Shown here piece after piece: positions 35,677 through 48,100 of a stretch of 64,000 bases of DNA. The DNA is taken from NCBI RefSeq assembly GCF_009730915.1, contig NC_052496.1, positions 1,101,875-1,165,874 of the forward strand, written 5' to 3'. Positions within the stretch are counted from its first letter, which is position 1, and each line of letters begins with the position of its first letter. Under the pieces are notes generated by a model. That model saw only the letters and a list, made by a program, of their open reading frames with translations, did not search any database and was not told the origin of the DNA. The translations under genes were made by a program, and so were the position numbers. Origin of the DNA: Dioscorea cayenensis subsp. rotundata (Eukaryota > Streptophyta > Magnoliopsida > Dioscoreales > Dioscoreaceae).

Positions 35677-36299
35677 GTGAATTACATTGCAGGGAAACTA
35701 CTTGATCAAACTTCAAAAAATAAGTTTGCTCTATTTGTATGATATAACCTCATGAACTAATACATGGATATACTTTTCCATGTGTTTCTTCAAGATATCA
35801 AGAGGAAGTTAATGAAATGACCTGGAGAGACACAACAGATATACTAGATAAGATAACTATTGCAATACTTCAATATGTAGGAAGAATGCTCATATTGAAC
35901 TAATATGCTTTGCCATGCACTCTCAAAAAAATCATGAAAAACACTAGAACAAGAAAATACACTACAACACATTTATATTCAACTCAATGATATTGATGAG
36001 ATTTGATGATACAAATAGACATATACACAGTGCCATCTTGGAACACAGAGAGTATCATTTACAGATAGATGTCATTTGTAAATACCTTTACAAGCAGCAC
36101 TGCTCACTTTGGCTTCCATTACTCTTCATTGTTTCTCAAGAGCACCACTGCTCACTTGGGCTTCCGCTTCCAAGATCTATGTATATCAAAATCTGCATTC
36201 TTGAGGTTTAGGAGCATCTTCAACTCACATTCACTTCCTTCAGATGCCAGCTTGCAATGCCTTGCCCGTTACAATGTGCGGGGAAAACAACCTGATAGT
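35677..36299. other. Spacer between convergent coiled-coil and PPR genes
   Basis: Contains an imperfect direct repeat of about 43 bases around 36,098-36,180 (both copies with CACTGCTCACTT and GGCTTCC). It probably includes the PPR 3' untranslated region. Confidence 0.5.
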
Positions 36300-38945
36300 T
36301 TACACTCCATGCTCCTGCTTTAGTCCAACACATCTTTTCCAGTAACCTTCATCGCCGCAAGAACATTTTCCATCTTTAAAATGGTGAAATTGTTCAGTGT
36401 CCCTGACTGTAATCTCTCGCCGGACAATCTTTGATATTGACTTAACTAGAGCATGGCAGCCTTGGCACATATACAAATTTTTTGTAACCCAAATAGCTGT
36501 TCCAGGAGCAGTACTGATAAGCCCAAAAGCTATTGCTAATCTTTCACTGTGGCCACAAAAGATTTCAGCTTTTGATGCTTCAGCCTCATCTACGATATCA
36601 TTCTCAGGCAAATCAAACCCAGCACTCTTTATCCTTTCATACAACCCATTTAGAGCTCCATTGATCTCCTTACTCTGAGGGTGTGACTCATCCCCACTCA
36701 GAAAAGCATGAACCATTCCCTTGACCTCCACCCAACTGCAACCAGGATCAATGGTTAGTCCTCTCTCCCTCATTTCCTTCCTCACTCTAGCGACCTGATC
36801 CCATCTATCACTATCGGCATACAGGTTACACAAAAGCACATAATACCCAACACTCTGGGCATCCAACTCGAATAGATAATTAGCAGCAAGTTCACCAAGA
36901 TCAACTTGTCGGTGAATCCTGCATCCATTCAACAGGGCTCCCCAAATGGCAGCATCTGGCTCAATAGGCATCTCTTTTATGAATTGTTGGGCTTCCTCTA
37001 ACCACCCTGCACGACCTAAAAGATCCACCATGCAAGCATAATGCCGGAGACTCGGTGTTATGGAATATTTTTTATGCATGTTGTCAAAATATTCCCAACC
37101 TTGGTTCACCATGCCAGACCTGCTACAGGCACACAAGAGGGCAATGAATGTGACCTCATCAGGCAGCACCCCCTTTTCCTCCATCCGCTTGAACAGGTCT
37201 ACTGCAAGATCCCCATGTCCACGCACAGCATAGCCTGTCATCATGATATTCCATGAAACCACATCTTTTTCTTCAAGCGAGTTAAACTGCATCCAAGCAT
37301 AATCCATCCTCCCACACTTGACATACAGGTCAAGGATTGCATTCGGCACAAATCCTTCAGTTCCCATCGCTCTTCTCAAAGCTTGGGCATGTATCTCTTT
37401 CCCCCACACAAGAGCTCCAACTGCAGCACAAGCAGAGAGTGTGGAAATCAATGTAACAGAGTTGGGCTCTACAAAAGCTTGCATGTGACGGAAGTAATTC
37501 AGAGCTTCAAAGCTCCTACGGTTAATCCGGAAGCCTGATATAATTGAACTCCAAGAGATCACATTCTTTTCACGCATGCCTCGGAAGACCTCCATAGCCT
37601 TATCCACACATTTGGCTTTGGAATACATATCTAGGAGTGAGTTCCCAATAACAGTATATGGCATGAGCCTCTTCTTCTTTGCAAGCTCATGGACCTCAAC
37701 GCCCACATCAACCCGTCCCAACGTTGCACATGCAGACAAAACACTGGCTAAGGTGACCTCATCAGGAGAAACATCGGCCCTTTTCATTTGGTCAAAGATT
37801 TCCAAAGATTTCTCCGGCAATCCATTTTTCTCGTGACCTGATATCATAGCTGTCCAGGAAACAACATCCTTCGATTCCATTCTCAAGAAGATCTTCTGTG
37901 CTTGGTGCAAGTTCCCAAAACTAGCATACATCTGGATCAAAGAGTTCTGTACAGAAACATCAACACTAAAACCTCCTTTCACGGCATACCCATGAATCTC
38001 CTTCCCTAAGCTCACATCACACAACCAGCCGGACGCAGAAATCACACTCGTCACTGTCATCAAATCCGGCTCCACAGAGTGATTCCTCATCATGAGGAAC
38101 AACTCCAACCCATCATAGAACTTTTCATTTTCAAAAAACCCAGCAATCATCGCATTCCACGAGATACAATCCCTCCTCGGCATAGTATCGAACACCTTGC
38201 GAGCATCAACAAGCTGGCCACACTTGGCATACATCGTGATTAACGCATTCAAAACATCAACCTCTGACGCAGACCCAAATCTGAAAACATGAGCATGAAC
38301 CTCTCTACCCCTGACCAAATCCGGGACGCCACCACAAGTCCTGAGAACACAAGGAAAGGTATAGACATCTGGCCACATGCCAGACCAGATCATTCTCTGG
38401 TACAAATCCAAGGCCTCGTCGAAAAAACCAGACTTTGCGTGACCCCCCACCATAACGTTCCAAGAGAAGACATCCCTCTCAATCATCTTCCCGAACACGG
38501 ACCAGGCTTCAAGAAGGTTGCCAAACCTGACGAACATGCTCAATAGCGCATTCCCGAGAGCAACGCTCAAGAGGATATCGGAGGAGGAGATGTGGGAGTA
38601 AAGCCGGGAGCCTTGAGGCAGAGCGCGCTTCCATTCGCAGAGCCTGAGGAGGGATATATAGGTGTCTTCGTCCAAAGGGAATTGTTCGGAAGAAGGCAGG
38701 AGGCGGAGGGCTTGATCGAGGTCACCGTCGAGGCAGAGACGGCGAATGGCTGGAATGGGATTGGAGGAGGAGTGGGTGGTGGGGCTGTGAGGGTGGAGGG
38801 AGGAGAAGGAGATGAGCTGAGTGGTTTTGGAGTCGGAGAAGAAGGGGAGGGAAGTGGCTGGTTTGAATGGGTGCTTGGAAAGCGAAGAAGAGATGAAAGA
38901 ATAGTGATTGGAGAGGAGGAAGAAGGGGTCTGAAGCTGCCGCCAT
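36300..38945 (-). CDS. PPR protein of the PLS-DYW class, ECB2/VAC1-like (chloroplast RNA editing)
   Basis: Intronless, 881 residues from the ATG at 38,945 (CAACCATGGCG, good context); an in-frame ATG at 38,996 is less likely. A Ser/Pro-rich N-terminus looks like a plastid transit peptide. PLS repeats follow, with typical stretches such as FGNLLEAWSVFGKM, RDVFSWNVMVGGHAKSGFFD and CGRMDYAWMQFNSLEEKDVV. The E/E+ region contains GCSWVEVKGMVHAFLSGD. The DYW deaminase domain shows HSERLAIAFG (HxE zinc site) and CQGCH (CxxC). The close match along the whole length to Arabidopsis ECB2/VAC1 (At1g15510), needed for plastid RNA editing and early chloroplast development, is from memory. The terminal tripeptide is GYW and is followed by 14 more residues, an unusual extension. 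Confidence 0.92.
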   Translation of the reverse strand: MAAASDPFFLLSNHYSFISSSLSKHPFKPATSLPFFSDSKTTQLISFSSLHPHSPTTHSSSNPIPAIRRLCLDGDLDQALRLLPSSEQFPLDEDTYISLLRLCEWKRALPQGSRLYSHISSSDILLSVALGNALLSMFVRFGNLLEAWSVFGKMIERDVFSWNVMVGGHAKSGFFDEALDLYQRMIWSGMWPDVYTFPCVLRTCGGVPDLVRGREVHAHVFRFGSASEVDVLNALITMYAKCGQLVDARKVFDTMPRRDCISWNAMIAGFFENEKFYDGLELFLMMRNHSVEPDLMTVTSVISASGWLCDVSLGKEIHGYAVKGGFSVDVSVQNSLIQMYASFGNLHQAQKIFLRMESKDVVSWTAMISGHEKNGLPEKSLEIFDQMKRADVSPDEVTLASVLSACATLGRVDVGVEVHELAKKKRLMPYTVIGNSLLDMYSKAKCVDKAMEVFRGMREKNVISWSSIISGFRINRRSFEALNYFRHMQAFVEPNSVTLISTLSACAAVGALVWGKEIHAQALRRAMGTEGFVPNAILDLYVKCGRMDYAWMQFNSLEEKDVVSWNIMMTGYAVRGHGDLAVDLFKRMEEKGVLPDEVTFIALLCACSRSGMVNQGWEYFDNMHKKYSITPSLRHYACMVDLLGRAGWLEEAQQFIKEMPIEPDAAIWGALLNGCRIHRQVDLGELAANYLFELDAQSVGYYVLLCNLYADSDRWDQVARVRKEMRERGLTIDPGCSWVEVKGMVHAFLSGDESHPQSKEINGALNGLYERIKSAGFDLPENDIVDEAEASKAEIFCGHSERLAIAFGLISTAPGTAIWVTKNLYMCQGCHALVKSISKIVRREITVRDTEQFHHFKDGKCSCGDEGYWKRCVGLKQEHGV

Positions 38946-39618
38946 GGTTGGAAATTGGAATGGGAGAAAGGAGGGAAGTGTTTGCACTTTGCACATCAAC
39001 CATGATGCTCACTGCTCAGCTTAATTCTCGTTTGGATAGGGCGTGGTCGGGTTTAAGGAGGGTTTTAGCTTCTGGTCTCAGTTTTGCCACTTATATATAT
39101 ATATATATATATATTTAATGTTTCCTAAATTACCATAAAAAAACGAAAGAAAACAACCGGATAGAGTAGTTGACTTCCGCTAATAAAACCGACAATAAAT
39201 TTGTTACAATTACAGATTTCATTATTTTTATTGTTATTTTTTTGTTTTATTAATATTTAAAAAATTTCTAATAGTTCAATATTTTTCCGTCATACGATGG
39301 CTGAGAGGTCATATGCACACTTTCGACCCATAAGACAAAAGATTAATTAGTAGCACATCCACTGTACTTTATTTATTATACATAGACAATAACTTCAAAA
39401 GTTGGAGACCAGCATTGTAGAACGAAGGTATCATTATGCCGGACAGACGGGTAAAATTAATACATAGAAAAACATAACATGATCCCAAGAAAACAGACAG
39501 CAGCCACTAGTTATTGGCTTCAATGTAAATCAAGAAACGGTACATGTAACATGTACATCTTTAACACAATCCGGTTTGCTCAGTGCTCATAAAGTCTTTA
39601 AACAGTAGCGAGAGCTGC

Positions 39619-41775
39619 TCACACAGCCTTGGCGGGCCATGTCGCTTGAGATGACATGATTATCCCTACGATCACCCCAAACAGGCCAAGAGCACTCCCA
39701 AAAATCTCAATAACCAAAATCTTCACAAAGAGGGAGGAATTCTGAGCATCAGACAGAGCACAACTACTGCCAATTATACCAACGCAAAGCCTGTTGACAA
39801 GGGATACTTCATAAATGTTAGTAAGGTATTGTTTACACCATTGCACTAATCACAATTGAAGAAGACTAAAGATGACACTCCATACCCGCAAACTAGGTTT
39901 GCAAAACCAACAATGATCCCAGAAGCAAAAATTGCATATCCAGCTCTTAGAGACTCGGGTTGGTAGATCTGTGAAGCTGGCACACTTTCCAGCTTGGTTT
40001 GAAGAATGATTGCAACAATGACTCCATATATGGCAACAGCCTCACAGAAAATAACACTGCAGAACCACCCAAGAGATGAGAAACATTATGGACAACAAGG
40101 TATATAGTCATACAAGCAATCTATGTAAGTCCACTTTACTTAGATAAACATCATGAAAAGCTAGAGCTTACTGATAGTCTGATAAGAAACAAAATGAGCA
40201 AGTATAACTACAATGAATCTCCCAAGTAATTACTGTAAATGTTGGTGCATATGTGGGTGGGTGCAAGCAGTGTGTCTGTGAGTGTGTGAGACTCAAATTC
40301 TAAGCTTTCAGTTGATTCATTAGTATCAGGGATATATTATGACATCTGAACATATTAAATGAGCAATCAACATGTCACACCAATGCTCTGGGCATATTGT
40401 CTTTACATAAAGTTCAACCATATCAAACTGCATTATGCATACATCATGCAGAACAATGCAGAAAATGCTAAGTTGCTTTGACAGCCAAACTAAAAGATAT
40501 TAAGAATATGATGATCTTCGAATTTGAGATTAAAAGGTGGCCTTAATGTTTCTAGGAAATACACATGCACCTATACCAACCAAAAAATATTAAAATTAAT
40601 TTGCCTTATTCCCTCGAAGAGAATGAGAAAATGGTATGTGTTTCATTTATATTACAAATTATGGCACTATTTGTATGTACAGAAGCTCTCCTGAGTGCTA
40701 GAAATTAATGCAAAAATTTCAACACCAAAGGTCTAGATAATGCAGAAACATTTTCTCCACTGTCTTTCAAAGAAAGAAAAATAAGCCCATCTAATGCAAT
40801 TATTGAAGAACTATGGGTAAGCAAAGGGCAAATACTGAACAAATTAGCGTATGAATATGGATCTATCCTTCCTATATAGGATCTAGAATAAGAAGCAGAA
40901 AAACTAACCTGTTTTACCTGAAATGTAATCATAGGTTGTTAATTTTATGTACTCGTCCACAATTATTTCACAAGTGCTTCTAATCCAGGACACAACCAAC
41001 CAAAGATTAGATAAAAAGCCTCAAATTGATTACTAGGCAACATCAACAATGCATCCAAGCCTGAGTAAATGACCCCAAATACATTGTGAATTGTATGCCA
41101 CTGAGATAATGTGTTTGCATCACTATGCTCCTTTTCCAATCTAGCATTCATAAACCTCACATACAAGTTTAATCATCTCATGAGAAATTATCATTTTGCA
41201 ATAGAATCCAAATAAGTTATTCATAAATAAACCATTTCACAAACTCTCAAGAAACGCACATCTACGAGGAGCAAAACCAAAATCAAACTCTTTTGGCACT
41301 CTTTGCATTCTTGCTCCATGCATTTAGTTATACTATGCATTCCTTATCTTAAGGACCGAATCAAGTCATGCCAGTTAAATGGAAGTTCAATTTTTGAAGA
41401 TAAGGCATTTATTAAACACAGATAAATAAAAATAAAAATAATAGTAATAATAATAATAATGCCGATCCAAATCAAGGGAAAGAACGCCTTGCCTGATGAG
41501 ATTTTTGGAGGTGATCCTCGGGGCTTTAATTGCAGCACCGATCAAACTGCTCCCAGTAATATAAATCCCCCTGAAATTCATCCAAAAAAGAAGGAATTCA
41601 TCAAAATACACAACGAATTGTTGAAAATACAACAAATAGATAACTATTAGTTGAAATCTGAATACCAGGCCGCTCCGAGAACGGAGACACCGATTGAGAT
41701 GGCGATTCCGATCGCAGCGAAGGTATACGGCGAGATCTGCATTAGCGCCTGAGACCAAGAGCTCGATCCGGCCAT
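39619..41775 (-). CDS. VHA-c'': V-type proton ATPase proteolipid subunit c''
   Basis: Four exons: 41666-41775, 41493-41570, 39886-40056, 39619-39790; 176 residues. It matches the plant c'' sequence almost residue for residue: [60 protein letters not shown] (with the proton-carrying Glu), [40 protein letters not shown] and [20 protein letters not shown]. Four or five membrane helices. Role: part of the rotating ring of the V0 sector, moving protons into vacuole, Golgi and endosomes. The start MAGSSSW fits the family; in-frame upstream codons read a repetitive leader and are rejected. The 1.4-kb second intron has a GC donor (CATCAG then GCAAGG), required to join NLI to SVIFCEA in frame. Confidence 0.96.
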
Positions 41776-42754
41776 CTTCACCACGATGAGAGCGGATAAT
41801 GATCGCGCTTTGCTAGGGTTTGAGAGACGGAGACGGAGACGGAGAGAGAGAGAGAGAGTCCTCGAACCCAATGAAACAATTAAGGATTAAGAGGGGAACT
41901 TCAATGGATCACATCACACCACCAGGTGGAAATTTTATTCGTATTCTGGGTATACTTTTGGTCCATTTTGGCCCACGGCCCAAGGCTCATGACCCAGAGC
42001 CCAGTTTAGAACTGAAGGCACTTATGGAATCTATCCGTTTGCCTTGGGATTGATATATCTTATTTTATATCATTAAACTGTTTATTTATATGGCAGTCCC
42101 TGAACTATATCTAAATGTTTATTTTGATCCAAAATGCACCAATATCTCACTTTGGTCCCCTAAATAACACAATTGATCATTTTATCTAATAACTTGAATG
42201 TTATGATAATTTGTCAGTCTAGTGATTTATTCTACTTTTGAATTTGCACAATCATTTTTTTGTACAATAAATATTTTCATATAATTTAAGTAGCAAAATC
42301 ATTTTTTTTCTTGTCAAGATGGAAATTCTCAACTTTTAGTATATTTTATTAAGTGTTGCGAATGTGTACGTGTGTGTGTATATATAGGAAGAAATTCACG
42401 TGTATGAAATAAAAATTTAAAAAAAAAGTTATATTAATTTTGAATTGCTATAACTAGGGTTTTAAATCTAGTAAAAGCTCCCTCTCGAGTGGAGTTATTG
42501 CTTATTATTTATATTTATTTAATTCCTTGGATTAAAATCATTTTGTTCCATATATTTATCTTTTAAAACTTTTGAAATAGAATCGGACTTTGTGAGACCT
42601 TAGTGCTATAGCCATTATTTGGTATACTTGGCTAGAGTGAATAACCACATTTTTCATTTGACTGTTTTACCTTATTGTACTGTTATTTTTAAAGTTGCTA
42701 ACACTCTCTTTTCTTGGTTTTTCTAACTTCTCATGCTCATCAACAATCTCTCCT
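41776..42754. other. VHA-c'' promoter and spacer
   Basis: A GA-rich leader (about 41,820-41,860) precedes VHA-c''. Around 42,090-42,170 are phrases such as CCCTGAACTATATCTAA and TTTGGTCCCCTAAAT, a style common in short plant transposon relics, but no ends could be fixed. Confidence 0.4.
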
Positions 42755-43208
42755 CAAAAAATAGTGGTTGTGTACGGGTGGTTCCAGCGCCCACGTGAGC
42801 GCGGCTCCATCTCCACTTATTCCACCGAGTCTTGTGCACGTCCATGAGTCTCTAGTGGGTTCGCCCTCAAACCTCGCAAAGGATAAAAGCGTGCTCTTAA
42901 TTTCATGAGCGCAAGAGTAGCAGATCTTTCCGCCGAGTTAGATCACAATATGGATCAGTAGTCCCCTTCTCCTCCTAGCTAAGACAGGCCTGTGTCACAA
43001 GATGGTTATATTCGCCTGTCTTACTGCATCATCTCTAGCTTTTTACTCTGCTTCTTTTGTTCTTTCTTTGTCTCTCTCGCCTCTGATGAAGGTTATTAAT
43101 TTGTTTCAGTTTTTGTATATATTTTTCTTTCAGTATTTCTGTTGGTTGTCTTATTTATGTTCTTTTTTTTAATAAATCAGTAGTTTATCTACTTTATTAA
43201 AAAAAAAT
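42755..43208 (+). mobile_element. 5'-truncated LINE 3' end (same family as 17,959-19,087)
   Basis: A GC-rich start is followed by a frame reading KRALNFMSARVADLSAELDH and a stop, which parallels KRSINFISARES in the other copy. Then comes a T-rich 3' part and TAATAAATCAGTAGTTTATC followed by poly-A. The homologous protein end links the tails to one family. No target-site duplication was found. Confidence 0.7.
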
Positions 43209-44476
43209 ATATATAGTTTTTATGGTAGAGTGAAGTCCATCTATTTTCTTAAAAGTAAACAATAAACAAAAGGCTAACAAAACAATCATGTGATTCTAGT
43301 GCCAATAGTGGTTACAAAACAAAATTAATACACCCATAAGTCCTCTTTACTTTGAAAAAGTAAATTAGAGAAGTCATTAAATAAAAAATAAAATAAAAAA
43401 TACTAGCGAATGCATACTTGTACCGTGTGAAAATGAGAGAAAAAGTAAATTATAAAAGTTATTAAAGAACTAAGTGCATGTGTGATCTGTATCCTGTCTC
43501 TTTATCTTAATCTATTGTGGTTTTTTCATCTTTTTTTTAAAAAAAAAATGTATGTGTGATCGATACTTTAATTTTCCAACATTTCAGTGAACTACTTCTG
43601 AACCAAATAAATACATCCTATATCTAGCTAGTTCAGGTTGGATCCAACCCGGCCACTTAACAGCTTTGATCTCGTCATCCTGTATTTTTAACCATATATA
43701 TACCACTGATCCAGAGAGAATCTAACCACAAGATAATTAATAGAGATCAACTTCTCCAAACATGTACATCAACTTTACTAACAAACATCTCCCACAGAAG
43801 TAAATAATTAAAATCCATATTGGTCAACGAGGACGTTTTAAAAAGGAAAAAGGTCATCTTTAACGGGACATCGAGCTAATTAATTAACCATCAGGTCGAT
43901 CATGCAAAAGTGCCCTTTTGTTGACTATTAGTATATATTTTATATTATATTCTTTCTCATTTGATTTGCTTGCCTCTAAAGTCTAAACAGTTATAACAAA
44001 ATGAAGTTACTCGTGTATCAAGTCTATGATCAGATGCTTCAGTACTGTAAATAAATTAACCTGAAGTGAAGTCCCTTAATTAACGGACAATCAGCTGTTC
44101 CTGATTTAATAAATGAAACAATTAATCCATGCATGCACGAGAGAATTATAAGAGAAGCTAGATAGCTAATTAAGCACCACACCTCAACCAAAATTAAGCT
44201 TTAAATATTACTTAAAACAACGTCGATATATATGAAATTAACTGCAGCAGTACTCCGACACAAATGCTCTTGATAATGCAGCTTTATAGCGGCATAGCCA
44301 TTGCCTCAAAGGGCTCGAAAGATAACATTAATTAGATAATACAACACTAGCTAGCTAGTATAGGATATATCAGTTGCGTGCCTTCTTAATTTTAAAGTTA
44401 ATACATATATATATAGCTGGAGGAAAACGTTCACCACGTACAACAAGAAGCTTGTTGTTATCAATGCTCGTTAATT
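43209..44476. other. Spacer downstream of the micro-gene
   Basis: AT-rich. No gene seen; a short minus-strand stretch at about 44,290-44,330 is open but has no support. Confidence 0.5.
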
Positions 44477-44653
44477 TCATGCAGCTGGGGCACAGTCATA
44501 ATCATCATCATCATCATCATCATCATCTCCATCTCCCTTGCTTGATTCCATCAGTACTATACGCTCACAATATTCTTCATGATGAAAGCCGTCAATGAGA
44601 GCTTTTTCACTCTCATGAACCCTGCTCCCAGAAACAATGGCAATGCCGGCCAT
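44477..44653 (-). CDS. 58-residue acidic hypothetical protein
   Basis: ATG at 44,653, stop at 44,477. The protein begins MAGIAIVSGSRVHESEKA, continues to EEYCERIVLMESSKG and ends with nine aspartates, then YDCAPAA. No signal peptide or membrane segment. Support for a real gene: a TATATAAA box at 44,787-44,794 on the same strand, 134 bases upstream, a G-box at 44,835-44,840, and the ordinary amino-acid composition of the first 40 residues. I do not recognise the family. It could also be a short coding part of an RNA. Similar proteins in other plants would settle it. Confidence 0.5.
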   Translation of the reverse strand: MAGIAIVSGSRVHESEKALIDGFHHEEYCERIVLMESSKGDGDDDDDDDDDYDCAPAA

Positions 44654-44786
44654 GTCAGTTCTTGTGCTAAATTAACAAGTGGAAGAAGAAGAAGAAGAAG
44701 AGTAGTGTGTGGGCCTTGTTTTTGACCTTGGAGTGGAGTGGTTAATGGCTCTGGTGTTTGGGTGTGGATGGGAGGGAGATGTGGTG

Positions 44787-44794
44787 TTTATATA
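44787..44794 (-). promoter_or_regulatory. TATA box of the 58-residue gene
   Basis: Minus strand TATATAAA, 134 bases upstream of the ATG. Confidence 0.55.
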
Positions 44795-44834
44795 GGTTCA
44801 ACAACGTGGAGTTCTCACTTCTCCATAGGGCTAC

Positions 44835-44840
44835 CACGTG
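44835..44840. promoter_or_regulatory. G-box (CACGTG)
   Basis: Perfect CACGTG about 40 bases upstream of the TATATAAA box. Confidence 0.45.
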
Positions 44841-45067
44841 TGAGCTTCAGGCATATCGCCGCATAAGTGTGTCCATGGCGTGATATATTGATAACTGGAG
44901 TGACACATCAAAAGATCCTTGATACAGTTGGCCTACATGTAAAGGTTGGGACTTGGAATTGAAGGGGGACCATATCATCATACAATATATGCTAATATTT
45001 GACTCATGGAGTGACAAATTAATATATATATATGGAGATTCTTAAACGCACTAGGATTCCCACAGCC

Positions 45068-45106
<39 letters not shown>

Positions 45107-48100
45107 TCAATGGTTTTGTCTGAGATTAAGATTAGGAGGCCATTTCTAAATTTCTAATTAATTAAAGTGTGTTCAACCTCAAGCGTCCGTTCAGTTATCT
45201 AAAAGGCAAGCATATTTAACGTGTCCCACTTATACACACAGTTAAAAGCTAGGGATAGTTGCCACTTGTGATATTGCCAATGGCTTTATTTGGGAAAGCA
45301 CTTGGCACCAGCACAAGTTGTGGAAATGTTCCAAATTAAAGTGCACTGGCATGCACATAAGAGGGGTGTTTACCATCTCTTCTAGTATACATTGGTGTCA
45401 ATGTATATTGAGAGAACCTCTCAGTAGTTGAGTTCTTTCTTGGACTCCAAACAGTACACTCCTCAGCGCTCACTATATATATATATATATATATGTCTAT
45501 AACATGTATAGAAAGAATAGAAAACAATAAGAGATGCGTGCAGGCTCTGACAATTCTATATATATGAAGCATATGTTGACGTTCTCTCTATTTTAAAACA
45601 TCCGTGACGAGTGTTGATTACTGACTTCTTGCCCTGGAACTTCGACAATTTGCCAAGACACTGGTTGACACTTGACAGACTTAATTACGAAGAAGACCTT
45701 ATCGACTGACTCCCCATCCTTAATTAGCATCTTGTTTAATTTTTGTCCCCCTCTTGTTTTAAACAACCAAACGAAGTAGTCCAATTTTGAAATGTGTTGG
45801 TACGTAGTTAAAGGATATAGATAGTTTTATAAGGAAAAGCCAAACAGAGTAATTTATACAAATCACTGTAATTGTTTGTACTCAAGCATGGGTCATGGCC
45901 CTTCCCTTATATATATGTGAAGAAACCAATAAAGAATCTCAAAGTTCAGCAATATGTCACCATGTTTGCCAGATATATATGTGATGTGATCGAGCGAGTA
46001 TATATATAGTGTAGAGTTATACATAAACGACAGGCATTATCAAAGATATATGTATGTGTGATTGTACATATATGCATAGGAATATGGTTGTCATCATCAC
46101 AGAAGGATTCCAACAGTAATGGAAAGGAATACTATTTAATGCGACCTTTTATAGATTTTAAAAAAATGACTGAAGCTCTAACCACTACCTACCTGCTCAG
46201 TGCTCACGAGGAGCATATGCTTTGCTGTACCATGCATCTTTTCCAGCCTAAAATGAAGATGGTTATGAAAACTTATCCTAATCTTATGCTCTCATCTGTC
46301 TGGATAATCTCCACTACCTTTTGGAGAGAGAGTGATCATTGGTCAGATACCTGACTGATGTTCAAGTACAATCTGGCTGATTTCTGAACACATGCATCCA
46401 TACATACATATATATATACACACACACAGCCAACTAATTTCTGAACACATGCATGATGCATCTATATATATATAACGCCAGTACTATCTGTGACTTTGCA
46501 TTGAGATTAAGAAAATTATCAAAACCATATAAATTAATGATGATAGTTTAATTTGTGCTCTCGCTAAAGATATATATAAAGGCATGTGGTGAGGAGCTAA
46601 CTCCTGCCAATCATTCTCTCTGTGTCTTGTTTAGTTGTTTCCAGCTCTTGCCAACTCCATATGGCATGTATATATTGGAAGATAACAAAACAAGCTGCTG
46701 ATCATCAAATGGCAATGTATATTTTTTACATAAAAAAAAAATTCAAATGAATATAGAGAATCATATACCGCATGCTGTTGTCTCCAAGATGACACAAGAG
46801 TGTCAAGAGATCAAACCTTAGTTTATGTAATTCATCCTCTCTGTCCTCCTTCTTAAAATATCCTTAATATATAAAAAAGAAAAATATATCATCCAAATGT
46901 CGAATATATAGGAAGATGGAACCAATTAAAGTTCATAACTAGGCCAGTTATATACTTAATTAACTTTCATCATTTCCCACTTGGTTTCACCTACTCTCCA
47001 TAAGATTCAAAGTGAAACGTGTGATCCGTGTCATAAAATCACTAGCCCTGATATTAAGTGAGAATTAAAGGTTGATGAGGCCTTTAGTGCCATAATTTTC
47101 CCATTAATTTGTAATATATGTTGCGTTAGTGTTTATACGTTTCTTGCCCTTTATAATTTACAATAACACAGACTAAATTAATCTCATCTCCAATTTCGTG
47201 ATAGCCTGACCAAAATTCATTTTTCTAGAGACATGTGACACACCACACAAAAAAGTCAAGAACCCACAACTTATATATATATATATATATATATATATTC
47301 TATATGAAACAGATTAGGCCATGTATTTTCGGTTCTGAGCACCATGTGCCTTCTCTGTATCCACAGTGACTAAATATCTATCCATGTTAAAGGAAATTTA
47401 TATATATATACCTAAAAGTGGACTGACTAGATGATGACTCGATTGTCCTGGCTTTATTACTGCACTATTCCATCAATTTATGTTTAATTAATAATGAAAA
47501 TCGCTGCTCATGCATCTGACCCAGAGAAAAAGTGACATTATCCCTGATATGTCAGTCAAACAATGTTATTGCAGTAATTACACAAATGGCAAAGCTATTT
47601 CGAGGCATTAATATGAAAATAAAGAGAATTTAAATTATCATTAAAAAATTAACTCACAGGTGATATTATATTCTTTCTCACAAACCCATAAAGTGAGAAA
47701 GCGTTTGACACATTAATTAACGTGTGCACAAAGATGCATTTAAAATATTAATTCACATACAATAGAGATATTAATTAGTGTTTACTGTTTTTAAATAAAC
47801 TACACAAATTGGTCTAATTAATCTCCATTGTGAATTATATATCTAAACAGCAAAATTAATTATGAAAATGTCCATTTGTGTAATGTATAAACACAAAACA
47901 TGAATATTCAATTCAAGACAGCAAATATGTGACACCACTACAATTTTCTAACCAACCAAACGTTCGAAAAAGAAAAAAAAAAAGAAAAAGAAAAGCTGCT
48001 GCTGGCTGACCTCTGAATATATTAATCTCCACCAACTTTTATGACCAATTCCAACTCTGTCTGTGTCTAACCATACATATTTATACAGACAGACATTCAC

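Noticed and set aside
36397..38933. Plus-strand open frames inside the PPR gene, including a Gly/Glu-rich one at 38,592-38,933
   Set aside because: Antisense shadows of a well-supported coding sequence.
44240..44335. Possible second exon of the micro-gene ending EPFEAMAMPL
   Set aside because: The first frame already stops at 44,477, and joining would need a donor inside it that is not seen.
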